This document shows, piece by piece, positions 6,963 through 13,075 of a stretch of DNA of 47,128 bases. A program made the translations under genes and the position numbers. The DNA lies in assembly GCA_946617625.1 (NCBI GenBank), contig CAMOKF010000007.1, forward strand, positions 1 to 47,128, given 5' to 3'. This stretch comes from an uncultured Bacillota bacterium. GTDB lineage: Bacteria; Bacillota_I; Bacilli_A; RF39; UBA660. Under the pieces are notes generated by a model that saw only the letters and a program-made list of their open reading frames with translations, was not told the origin of the DNA and did not search any database. Every line of letters starts with the position of its first letter. Within the stretch, counting starts at the first letter, position 1.

Positions 6963-7265
6963 TAAGTTATTTTTAAATTTTCAGCTTGCATCCTATAACC
7001 TGGGAGGTTATAGCAGACTAGACTATTTCTGATTAAGGCCATTACTGGTTTACTCAGGCTAAGACCTAAGTGGAGAGTTAGATATAATAATAGAGAAAAA
7101 ACCTAAAGGCCTCAATTTATCTTTTTAGAAAATAGAAAATCGCGAAAATCGAGAAAATGACGGTCTGAAAGTCCTAGAAACAAAATGAAAGTGCCTGGGG
7201 TGAGTGGGGAGAGAGAAAAGTGCGAAGAAAGTGCGAAAAAGATACATAAAATCGCTCAGGGCCAG
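6963..7265. other. Divergent intergenic region with hairpin and short repeats
   Basis: No convincing gene. An 8-base-pair hairpin (6993-7000 with 7006-7013, CTATAACC/GGTTATAG, loop TGGGA) lacks a T-run, so it is not a typical terminator. AGGCC-containing elements at 7034-7045 and 7104-7115 resemble those in the 8.0-8.4 kb region. From 7125 to 7250 the plus strand is strongly purine-rich and holds two direct-repeat families: GAAAATCGC-type at 7135, 7144 and 7153 (tandem, 9 bases), and GAAAGTGCG-type at 7167, 7187, 7215 and 7227. These lie just before the early promoter and may be regulator or replication-protein sites. Confidence 0.6.
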
Positions 7266-7294
7266 TTTACAAATCGATAATTATTTTATATAAT
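7266..7294 (+). promoter_or_regulatory. Early promoter P1 (TTTACA-N17-TATAAT)
   Basis: TTTACA at 7266-7271 and TATAAT at 7289-7294 with the ideal 17-base spacer. It reads towards the 143-residue gene at 7365, leaving a 5' leader of roughly 60 bases that contains a strong AAGAAGGAGG ribosome binding site. This is a standard host sigma-A type promoter. Confidence 0.85.
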
Positions 7295-7364
7295 AGTATC
7301 AGAATTAAACGAATAACAGTCGTATAATTCTAAAAAATATTTATTAAAGAAGGAGGTATTAGAT

Positions 7365-7796
7365 ATGAAAGCTAATACAAAGAAAGTAGAAGTAGTAGCT
7401 ACTGTAAAAAATACTACAAAAAATAATAAGAAAGAAGTTAATACTGAAGTAAGTCAACCAATCGTTGCTACAGGAATTAAAGCTATTCGTGAGACTTATG
7501 GTAAGAATTGTATTATCATTAAAGATAATATGGTATTTAGAACTTCTACACAAGTTTTAGAGAAAGGTCCAAAATCATTACTTGACTTATACTTACCAAA
7601 TTATGGTAAAATGAGAAAGTTTGTAGTTAAAGATAATGGTATTTATGAAATAACTACAGACGTAGTACAAACTGGTACTCAATTCGCACAATACACTTTA
7701 GGTGATAAAGTAAAAATGGACATCTCTGAAATTGATTTCAACATTGAAAATAGTTGGAATTTCAAGAAAATATCTGATAAAGTGGCTACAAAATAG
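7365..7796 (+). CDS. First early protein, unknown function (143 residues)
   Basis: The gene lies alone between promoter P1 and a terminator and has an exceptionally good ribosome binding site (AAGAAGGAGG). Its codons favour GGT, GTT and ACT. It should be strongly and early expressed. The first 33 residues are Lys/Thr/Val-rich and look disordered. Residues 34-143 form a compact, mixed domain (ATGIKAIRETYGKNCIIIKD). I recognise no family. Position suggests a host-takeover or DNA-binding role, but that is only inference. Confidence 0.88.
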   Translation: MKANTKKVEVVATVKNTTKNNKKEVNTEVSQPIVATGIKAIRETYGKNCIIIKDNMVFRTSTQVLEKGPKSLLDLYLPNYGKMRKFVVKDNGIYEITTDVVQTGTQFAQYTLGDKVKMDISEIDFNIENSWNFKKISDKVATK

Positions 7797-7806
7797 TCAC
7801 TTTTTC
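7779..7806 (+). terminator. Rho-independent terminator after the 143-residue gene
   Basis: AAAGTGGCTA (7779-7788) pairs with TAGTCACTTT (7794-7803) with one G-U pair; the loop is CAAAA, and T's run to 7805. The stem includes the TAG stop codon. The compact overlap of stop and terminator recurs elsewhere in the early block. Confidence 0.8.
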
Positions 7807-7830
7807 AGTATTAAAGAAAGGCCTTAGTGA

Positions 7831-7962
7831 ATGAAATTATACGATAACTTAATAATTAAATTATTTTATAAAGATGATAATAGTTATTATAACGACAGAG
7901 TTGTCTGGTACGTCATCCCTGCGTTAATAATATTAAATACGATATATTATATTATATATTAA
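7831..7962 (+). CDS. Tiny membrane peptide (43 residues) between two terminators
   Basis: ATG at 7831 follows an AAAGAAAGG site, and the frame ends at TAA 7960-7962, whose last bases begin the next terminator stem. The product starts MKLYDNLIIKLFYKDDNSYY and ends with a hydrophobic segment (VVWYVIPALIILNTIYYIIY) long enough to cross the membrane. No family recognised. It would be expressed only by readthrough of the upstream terminator or from an unseen promoter. Real-gene status is supported by the flanking terminators and ribosome binding site. Confidence 0.65.
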   Translation: MKLYDNLIIKLFYKDDNSYYNDRVVWYVIPALIILNTIYYIIY

Positions 7963-7988
7963 AAGAACGCCTTAAAAACGTTCTTTTT
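7961..7988 (+). terminator. Rho-independent terminator after the 43-residue gene
   Basis: AAAAGAACG (7961-7969) pairs perfectly with CGTTCTTTT (7979-7987) across a nine-base loop, with a T-run at 7984-7988. The first stem bases overlap the TAA stop. It isolates the tiny gene from the repeat-rich region downstream. Confidence 0.85.
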
Positions 7989-8040
7989 AATTGCGTAAAA
8001 ATAGTAATGGCTTCAGCACTTGGTCTCAGTCTATATTATT

Positions 8041-8650
8041 ACTAAGGCCTTAGTCTGGATTCAGCTCATGAGGCCATAACTAATTATTATTTATTGAGGC
8101 CATAGTATCATTCTCACTTAGGCCTGAATTCAATAAATGATTACATTAATACATAACGAGTAGTGCATTTGGCCATAATACAAAATAAAAATATATGGAT
8201 TCAACAATTGAGGCCATAATTACATCAAAAAGTGCCACTTAGGCCATAGATTTCATAAATCCATAAATAATTTTGAGTGGATTCAGCTTTTGTAAACAGA
8301 TTAAGCGATTAATTGTAAACAGCTAAGGCCATAATTTGCTAGGATTTACGAAAAAATCAGTAGTTTAGGCCGTACTTGGACTTAGTCACTACCGTTTACA
8401 TTAACAGGTAAAACATTTGTTTATATGTATATCCATATATATATAAAATTCCTTTTTCCCTAAATTTTAATATATATATGATATATATATATTATATGTA
8501 TATTATTTTATAGGGGATTAGGCTGGGGGCCTCCGTTTTTTGCGCAACCTACGTGGCGGGCCTCCTGGTCGTTTTACAAGATTTTTGCGTTTTAGGCTTC
8601 AGTTTTTGCGATTTTTAGCATTTTATATATATACTATATACATATAAAAG
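8041..8650. other. Candidate replication origin: interspersed repeats plus AT-rich tract
   Basis: No gene is visible from 7989 to 8756. Two short elements alternate: AGGCCATAA-type at 8071, 8097, 8170, 8211, 8241, 8326 and 8367 (with AGGCC also at 8045 and 8120), and TGGATTCAGC-type at 8056, 8196, 8278 and 8677. A perfect 14-base palindrome (ACTAAGGCCTTAGT) is at 8041-8054 and TGTAAACAG is at 8291 and 8314. An almost pure A/T tract follows at 8411-8512. Then comes a GC-rich patch with GGGCCTCC twice (8527, 8558) and TTTTTGCG three times (about 8536, 8582, 8603). Iterons next to an AT-rich unwinding zone are typical of origins; the call is an inference. Confidence 0.55.
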
Positions 8651-8688
8651 ACTATTTACAAAAGTATAAAAATAGTTGGATTCAGCTG

Positions 8689-8717
8689 TTTACAATTTAA
8701 TAAAAATGGAATATAAT
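8689..8717 (+). promoter_or_regulatory. Early promoter P2
   Basis: TTTACA at 8689-8694, a 17-base spacer, and TATAAT at 8712-8717, followed by TAAATTA. The GGA before the -10 box and the TGTTTACA -35 are shared with P3 and P4. It should drive the small-gene cluster from 8757. A TGGATTCAGC repeat lies immediately upstream. Confidence 0.85.
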
Positions 8718-8756
8718 TAAATTAAGATAAAAAAAGAAAGAGATAGGTGATTAAAA

Positions 8757-8990
8757 ATGTATTTAGATAATAATATTAATGCTTTTGATATTGATGAACT
8801 TATTGCAAATAATCAAATATATTATGGAAGTATTGAACAAGATGCAAAATGCTATAATACTTTATGGCTTGCTCAACAATATCTTGAAAATGTAATTAAA
8901 TATTATACAAAATTAAATGATACTAAGCTAATTAAATTATATCAAAAAGTATTAAATGAATTAAATAAAACAATAGATTTAATGCCATAA
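8757..8990 (+). CDS. Hypothetical protein (77 residues)
   Basis: First gene behind P2, with a GATAGGTGATT ribosome binding site. The acidic N-terminal half (YLDNNINAFDIDELIANNQ) is followed by a helical, Leu/Lys-rich second half. No motif or family recognised. It heads a run of small overlapping genes typical of phage early regions that often encode host-modifying proteins. Confidence 0.8.
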   Translation: MYLDNNINAFDIDELIANNQIYYGSIEQDAKCYNTLWLAQQYLENVIKYYTKLNDTKLIKLYQKVLNELNKTIDLMP

Positions 8991-9011
8991 AAAAAAGGAG
9001 AGTGATTAAAA

Positions 9012-9164
9012 ATGAAGATCGATAATGCAATAAGACTTGTAATATTTCTAATTATATTATATTATTTAGACTTTATTGTCTTAGCTAATATAATTATTGG
9101 AACAATGATAGTGAGTGATATAATTATACTAATCAAAAATAAAATTAAAGAAAGAAGGAAATAA
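9012..9164 (+). CDS. Small membrane protein (50 residues)
   Basis: ATG 9012 follows AAAAGGAGAGTG, and the frame ends at TAA 9162-9164. Two hydrophobic segments (about residues 7-18 and 22-41) flank a short acidic turn and are followed by a basic tail (KNKIKERRK), consistent with a two-pass hairpin in the membrane. The downstream gene starts one base after the stop. Function unknown; an early membrane effector is possible. Confidence 0.75.
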   Translation: MKIDNAIRLVIFLIILYYLDFIVLANIIIGTMIVSDIIILIKNKIKERRK

Positions 9165-9165
9165 A

Positions 9166-9333
9166 ATGAGAATTAAATATGAGATAATTAAAAGAATACA
9201 TAATAATAAGTCTATTTGTTATAGCTATGTGTGTTCTTTCAAAAATTTAAAAAATGCAGTAAACTTTATGACTAAAGCAAGAAATTATAATAATAACTTT
9301 TATGTATTACGTGGAAGGATGGTGAATGCATAA
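9166..9333 (+). CDS. Small basic protein (55 residues)
   Basis: ATG 9166 comes one base after the previous stop, with AAGAAAGAAGG as ribosome binding site. The TAA at 9331-9333 overlaps the next ATG (TAATG). The product starts MRIKYEIIKRIHNNKSICYS and contains two cysteines and many Asn/Lys. No family recognised. Coupled translation with the neighbours supports it. Confidence 0.75.
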   Translation: MRIKYEIIKRIHNNKSICYSYVCSFKNLKNAVNFMTKARNYNNNFYVLRGRMVNA

Positions 9334-9557
9334 TGATTAAAGCAGATGCTAGACAAAAAGAACAAGAACTTTTTGATAAAAGTATTAAATTAAAATTATT
9401 GGCCTTCGATGCCAAAACTTATCAACAATCTATAAAGATTAGAGAAGAATATGAGAAATTATATAAAAAACAACAATTCTATAAAACATTAATTAAATTA
9501 TTAGACTATGCAAATATGGAGGTAAATAATGACGAACAAAAATTACTCATTAAATGA
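9333..9557 (+). CDS. Hypothetical helical protein (74 residues)
   Basis: The start overlaps the stop of the previous gene, with GGAAGGATGGTG as ribosome binding site. The sequence is rich in Lys, Gln, Glu and Leu (starting MIKADARQKEQELFDKSIKL) and probably forms coiled coil. The stop is TGA, which shows that TGA is not read as Trp. It overlaps the next gene by 29 bases. Function unknown. Confidence 0.78.
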   Translation: MIKADARQKEQELFDKSIKLKLLAFDAKTYQQSIKIREEYEKLYKKQQFYKTLIKLLDYANMEVNNDEQKLLIK

Positions 9558-9765
9558 GTTTGAGAAAAAAGTTGAAGAATTAGTAGATGAGTATTTCAAT
9601 AATTATACTGAATATAACGAAATTACTATTAATGACTATTTTACAAATCTATTTTATACAACTAATTTATACGAAGAAATAGAGATAGAGAATGAGGCAG
9701 AACAAATTGTTAGAGAAATTGTGTTCAAAAGAGGTGTTAAACATGCATCACAACATAAGGACTGA
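9529..9765 (+). CDS. Hypothetical acidic protein (78 residues)
   Basis: An ATGGAGGT ribosome binding site lies just before the ATG, inside the end of the upstream gene. The product is strongly acidic (VEELVDEYFNNYTEYNE) with no recognised domain. It ends with TGA, overlapping the next gene by 23 bases. Function unknown. Confidence 0.78.
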   Translation: MTNKNYSLNEFEKKVEELVDEYFNNYTEYNEITINDYFTNLFYTTNLYEEIEIENEAEQIVREIVFKRGVKHASQHKD

Positions 9766-9958
9766 ATATAGAAATAATTCTATAAAAGAAAAAGTGAATA
9801 TTATAATTAATTTAATAAGTGAGATTAATGAGAATATTATATTTGATAATACTATAGTGAATCATTTTAAATTAATTATTAATAATAAAGAACTAATATT
9901 TCATACATATCCTGAAGTAATTAATGCTCTTAAATTAGTAAAGGAGGTTAAAAAATAA
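9743..9958 (+). CDS. Hypothetical protein (71 residues)
   Basis: I choose ATG 9743, which has AGAGGTG seven bases upstream, over an in-frame ATG at 9692 that lies deep in the preceding gene and has no ribosome binding site. The product starts MHHNIRTEYRNNSIKEKVNI and is Ile/Asn-rich. No domain recognised. The downstream gene starts directly after the stop. Confidence 0.75.
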   Translation: MHHNIRTEYRNNSIKEKVNIIINLISEINENIIFDNTIVNHFKLIINNKELIFHTYPEVINALKLVKEVKK

Positions 9959-10330
9959 ATGAACAAAAAACTTAATATAGGTGATTATGTAAGAACTAAA
10001 AATGGAATTATTGGAAAAATAATGAATATGAAATTAGGTTATTCAACCACTACATTTGGACATAGTTATATTGTTTTAGATAGTTATACAGAAGATATTG
10101 ATTTTAATGATATAATCAAAAGTAGTTCAAACATAATAGATTTAATAGAAGTAGGAGATTATGTTAATGGTGTTGAAGTAGTTGGCTTTGATGGAGGATA
10201 TGTAGTTATAAATGAAACTAACCCATCAACAGAATTATGGAAAACATTAGAAAGAAAAGATATTAAAACAATAGTAACAAAAGAACAATTTGAAAGTATG
10301 GAATATAAGATAGGAGGTGAAATAAATTGA
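9959..10330 (+). CDS. Phage protein with two SH3-like repeats, unknown function
   Basis: 123 residues with an AAAGGAGG ribosome binding site. The N-terminal half contains IGDYVRTKNGIIGKI and the second half VGDYVNGVEVVGFDGGYVVI. These two similar beta-rich units resemble small SH3/KOW barrels. The C-terminal IVTKEQFESMEYKI motif is familiar from uncharacterised Clostridia and Bacilli phage proteins. A nucleic-acid or protein-binding role is plausible, but no function is known to me. Its TGA stop overlaps the next start. Confidence 0.82.
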   Translation: MNKKLNIGDYVRTKNGIIGKIMNMKLGYSTTTFGHSYIVLDSYTEDIDFNDIIKSSSNIIDLIEVGDYVNGVEVVGFDGGYVVINETNPSTELWKTLERKDIKTIVTKEQFESMEYKIGGEIN

Positions 10331-10632
10331 AAAAAATAACTATTAAAATTGGTAACGATGAGTATGTATATAAAGGCGAAATGAGATTATATTATGCTAA
10401 TAACAATTACTTTAAAGATGTGTATAATTGCTATGATAGACCAAGTAAAGCTAAATTAGATATTTATAAAGAATGGTTTAATGACTTAAATACTTATACT
10501 ATTGTCAAAAGATATGGAATAAAATCATATAATGCTCGTTTAATTATACTTAATGCTATAGTGAAATTTAAAGACAAATTATATTATTTAATAATTCGTA
10601 AATCTGGAAATGAAATATATGAGATTGTATAA
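10327..10632 (+). CDS. Hypothetical basic protein (101 residues), TTG start
   Basis: The start is TTG at 10327, overlapping the upstream TGA, with AGGAGGTG eight bases before it; no ATG is suitably placed. The sequence is Tyr/Lys/Asn-rich (ITIKIGNDEYVYKGEMRLYY) with no recognised domain. Function unknown. Confidence 0.78.
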   Translation: MKKITIKIGNDEYVYKGEMRLYYANNNYFKDVYNCYDRPSKAKLDIYKEWFNDLNTYTIVKRYGIKSYNARLIILNAIVKFKDKLYYLIIRKSGNEIYEIV

Positions 10633-10645
10633 GGAGATAAAGAAA

Positions 10646-11131
10646 ATGAGTAAAGAAGAAAAAATAACAGGTTTAGAATTTTTAAAAGATATACCTAAAA
10701 CAAATGATTTAGTAAGTGCTTATGGTAGTGTTAATTTAGAACAATTAAATAATGTTGTGAAAAGACTTAAACAAATTCCTAATTATGATGAATTACTAAA
10801 AGATAATGAAAAATTAAGTCAAGAAAACAAACAACTAAAAGAATTAAAATATAAGTTTTTTGATAATAGTGGCGATGAAGAAAGTTTTACATTAGAAGAT
10901 TATTTAGAAATTAGTAATAAATTATATGACTATGAGAAAGAAAACAAACAACTAAAAAGCATATTAACTGAATTAGAAGAACATTGTGAAGTTATGTTAA
11001 GAATATTTGAAAAAATGAGTGAAGAACAAAAACAAGAACAATTAGATAAATATGTTATTTATGACAAATTTTTAGGCAAAATACAAGAGTTAAAGAAGAA
11101 ATATAGGAAGGAGAGTGATAAAATTGAATAA
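10646..11131 (+). CDS. Coiled-coil protein (161 residues), unknown function
   Basis: ATG 10646 with AAGGAG ten bases upstream is preferred over an in-frame ATG at 10610 inside the preceding gene. Residues 60-150 are Glu/Lys/Gln-rich with heptad-like spacing and repeated ENKQLK units (two copies). This pattern is common in Firmicutes phage early proteins of unknown role. It overlaps the next gene by eight bases. Confidence 0.8.
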   Translation: MSKEEKITGLEFLKDIPKTNDLVSAYGSVNLEQLNNVVKRLKQIPNYDELLKDNEKLSQENKQLKELKYKFFDNSGDEESFTLEDYLEISNKLYDYEKENKQLKSILTELEEHCEVMLRIFEKMSEEQKQEQLDKYVIYDKFLGKIQELKKKYRKESDKIE

Positions 11132-11462
11132 ATATATTATAGGTTATGACAAAGGACTAAAAAAAAATAGAAGTAGTTTAATAATAAGTAAATATAACAA
11201 TAGTAATTTATATGTTCTAGCAGAGTTTTATGATGAAAAAGCAGATTTATTAAATGAAATAATTACTAATTTACAACAAGAAAACAAACAATTTAAAGAA
11301 AAAATTAAAAGAAGAGATGAATTTATAAAATATCAACAACAAAAAATAGACAAAACAATAGAATTAACTAAAAATCTTTTAAAAACTGAAAATAAAGGTT
11401 ATTATCAAATAATATTTAAAGAAATATTAAAAAGTTTAGGAGGTGATGAAAATGAAAATTAA
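11124..11462 (+). CDS. Coiled-coil protein (112 residues), TTG start
   Basis: TTG 11124 lies about ten bases after AGGAAGGAG; the in-frame GTG at 11115 is too close to that site. The N-terminus (NKYIIGYDKGLKKNRSSLII) has a short beta-like segment, and residues 50-90 form a probable coiled coil containing QQENKQFKEKIKRR, similar in style to the upstream protein. The pair may be related by duplication. Function unknown. Confidence 0.72.
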   Translation: MNKYIIGYDKGLKKNRSSLIISKYNNSNLYVLAEFYDEKADLLNEIITNLQQENKQFKEKIKRRDEFIKYQQQKIDKTIELTKNLLKTENKGYYQIIFKEILKSLGGDENEN

Positions 11463-11763
11463 AGTATTATTCAAAGCTCCAAATAAAAACTTTGAAGAAG
11501 TAGAAATTACAAATACTTTAGAAGATATGCAAAAATTAGTAGATGGTTATATTGAAGTAATTCCTACTGACATTTATGATAAAGTATTTATGATTGTAAA
11601 TGAAGAAGGTAAATTATATGAATTAGAACCTAATATACATTATTATAGAGATATTATTTTAGGAAATGTAGTATTTGTTAGAATTGGTAATAATGGAGAA
11701 TGGAGTTCTATTTCAGATAAACAAATTGCTGCTATAAAAAAATATTTTGGAATGAAATACTAA
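11452..11763 (+). CDS. DUF3846-like protein
   Basis: 103 residues from ATG 11452, which has AGGAGG at ideal spacing. The pattern LEDMQKLVDGYIEVIP…NEEGKLYELEPN…ILGNVVFV matches my memory of the DUF3846 family, small proteins common on phages and mobile elements whose function is unknown. Last gene before promoter P3. Confidence 0.78.
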   Translation: MKIKVLFKAPNKNFEEVEITNTLEDMQKLVDGYIEVIPTDIYDKVFMIVNEEGKLYELEPNIHYYRDIILGNVVFVRIGNNGEWSSISDKQIAAIKKYFGMKY

Positions 11764-11770
11764 TTAAGTG

Positions 11771-11799
11771 TTTACAAAATATACTATATGGATTATAAT
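11771..11799 (+). promoter_or_regulatory. Early promoter P3
   Basis: TTTACA at 11771-11776, 17-base spacer, TATAAT at 11794-11799. The surrounding TGTTTACAAAAT and TATGGATTATAATTAAATTA are nearly identical to P4 and similar to P2. It drives the block from 11836. Confidence 0.88.
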
Positions 11800-11835
11800 T
11801 AAATTATAATAAATAAAACGAAAGAAGGTGATTTA

Positions 11836-12081
11836 GTGAAAGCAAAATCTACAAAAAGTCCATTTAAAGATGATATTACTAAAGAACTTGAAAAAAATGT
11901 AGCTTACGAACTTGCTAATTACATGGAATTAAATAGAGATATGTCTTTAGATGAAATAATTGAAGATTTTTATTCAAATACTATAGCTGATTATAATAGC
12001 AAAAATAGAGATAAACTTGTTGGTTTTAGTATTAATGAATTAAATGACTCAGCTTATGAAATTGAAGTGTGGTATTGGTAA
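11836..12081 (+). CDS. Hypothetical acidic protein (81 residues), GTG start
   Basis: GTG 11836 has GAAGAAGGTGATT upstream and lies directly behind P3. The product starts MKAKSTKSPFKDDITKELEK, is acidic in the middle and ends VWYW. No family recognised. Confidence 0.78.
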   Translation: MKAKSTKSPFKDDITKELEKNVAYELANYMELNRDMSLDEIIEDFYSNTIADYNSKNRDKLVGFSINELNDSAYEIEVWYW

Positions 12082-12126
12082 GACAATTTAATTATTGCAA
12101 ATAACTTTTAAGAAAGAAGGTAAATT

Positions 12127-12291
12127 ATGACAAAAGAAGAATTAGAAAAAGAAATTGAAAAATTAAAAGAGCATCAATTCATGATTGATATGATCGACCA
12201 TTGGACTGATGAAGATAGAGAAGCTTATGATAATTTAACTAAACTAATTAAAGAACTTGAGGAAAAGTTGAGTAAATTAAATGATAAATAA
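12127..12291 (+). CDS. Small coiled-coil protein (54 residues)
   Basis: ATG 12127 follows AAGAAAGAAGG. The product starts MTKEELEKEIEKLKEHQFMI and is almost wholly charged helix, probably a coiled coil. The end overlaps the next gene by eleven bases. Function unknown; the ribosome binding site makes it credible. Confidence 0.75.
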   Translation: MTKEELEKEIEKLKEHQFMIDMIDHWTDEDREAYDNLTKLIKELEEKLSKLNDK

Positions 12292-12433
12292 AATATTGAA
12301 AAAATTATTGTTTGAATTAGAGTATAAAAGAGATTATACTTTTAATGAAACTAAATTCGATTTTTTGAATAAAATATGCAAAAAATTAAAATTAATTATT
12401 CATAATAATAAAATAAGAAAAGGAGGCAAATGA
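12281..12433 (+). CDS. Small basic protein (50 residues), tentative
   Basis: An open frame from ATG 12281 to TGA 12431-12433, starting MINKILKKLLFELEYKRDYT, lysine-rich. The ribosome binding site is weak (GAGG about 17 bases upstream), but the frame fills the gap between neighbours and would be coupled to the previous gene. It may be a real small protein or simply fill the leader of the next gene. Confidence 0.5.
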   Translation: MINKILKKLLFELEYKRDYTFNETKFDFLNKICKKLKLIIHNNKIRKGGK

Positions 12434-12435
12434 TT

Positions 12436-13056
12436 ATGAATATAGAATTATATGTAAATAAACAATTTGATATAAATAAAATTATCAAATTAGTATTAAA
12501 AAGAAAAGATTGGGGTAAGAAATATACTTTATATTCTACTAAAGATTTAGAAGTATTAATTACTATGAATTCTTATAATTTTCTAAATAAATATGCAACA
12601 TTTGATTTAAGAGTAAATGAAAAGAATGGTTCTGGTTATTATGGTGATACTTTAATAATATATACTAATAGAGAAGATTATACTTTAGAATTTGTAAATA
12701 ATTTATTATTGAAAAAAGTTAAAAGATTATTAATTGACTTTAGACATGATAAAGTATATGATGATGTAAGAGATGAAATTCCTTACGTATGGTATAGTGA
12801 TAAATCAACAGATGAATGGATTAAATTTTTAAATATAGAAGATGAACTTAATAAAATAAAAGATTTAGATTTAAGTGATAATAAAAAAGATAAACTTGTA
12901 GATGATTTTATTAGCAATTCTTATAGCGAATGGGTAGATAAAACTATAGAAAAACCTAGAGCTGAAAAAATTGATAAATTATTATCTACAAGTGTATATA
13001 GTTATATATTAAATTTAATAGATGAAATAGATAAGGAATTATCTAATTTAGAATAA
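12436..13056 (+). CDS. Hypothetical protein (206 residues)
   Basis: ATG 12436 has AGGAGG nine bases upstream; the ATG two codons earlier is too close. The N-terminal 110 residues look like a mixed alpha/beta domain (VLITMNSYNFLNKYATFDLRV); the remainder is helical, acidic and lysine-rich. I recognise no family or catalytic motif. It precedes a nucleotide-kinase-like gene. Confidence 0.82.
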   Translation: MNIELYVNKQFDINKIIKLVLKRKDWGKKYTLYSTKDLEVLITMNSYNFLNKYATFDLRVNEKNGSGYYGDTLIIYTNREDYTLEFVNNLLLKKVKRLLIDFRHDKVYDDVRDEIPYVWYSDKSTDEWIKFLNIEDELNKIKDLDLSDNKKDKLVDDFISNSYSEWVDKTIEKPRAEKIDKLLSTSVYSYILNLIDEIDKELSNLE

Positions 13057-13075
13057 GAAAGGAAAAGTGAGAAAA

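Noticed and set aside
6993-7013. 8-pair hairpin as a terminator or riboswitch
   Set aside because: No T-run on either side and no known aptamer pattern; kept only as an unexplained hairpin in the intergenic entry.
6898-7032. Plus-strand open frame of 44 codons starting at the ATG after AGGAGGT
   Set aside because: The AGGAGGT touches the ATG with no spacing, codons (CTG, GGG, TGC) are unlike the phage, and the frame runs antisense through the structured late leader.
7359-7553. Minus-strand frame opposite the first early gene
   Set aside because: Antisense to a strongly supported gene and low-complexity Ser/Phe/Ile composition.
6861-8756. tRNA or other standard structured RNA genes in the non-coding regions
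   Set aside because: I searched by eye for the T-loop GGTTCGAATC-type sequence and cloverleaf arms and found none.
9333-9765. Recoding of TGA as tryptophan (Mycoplasma-type code)
   Set aside because: Several genes end in TGA at positions that fit their overlaps and ribosome binding sites, and Trp is written TGG throughout.
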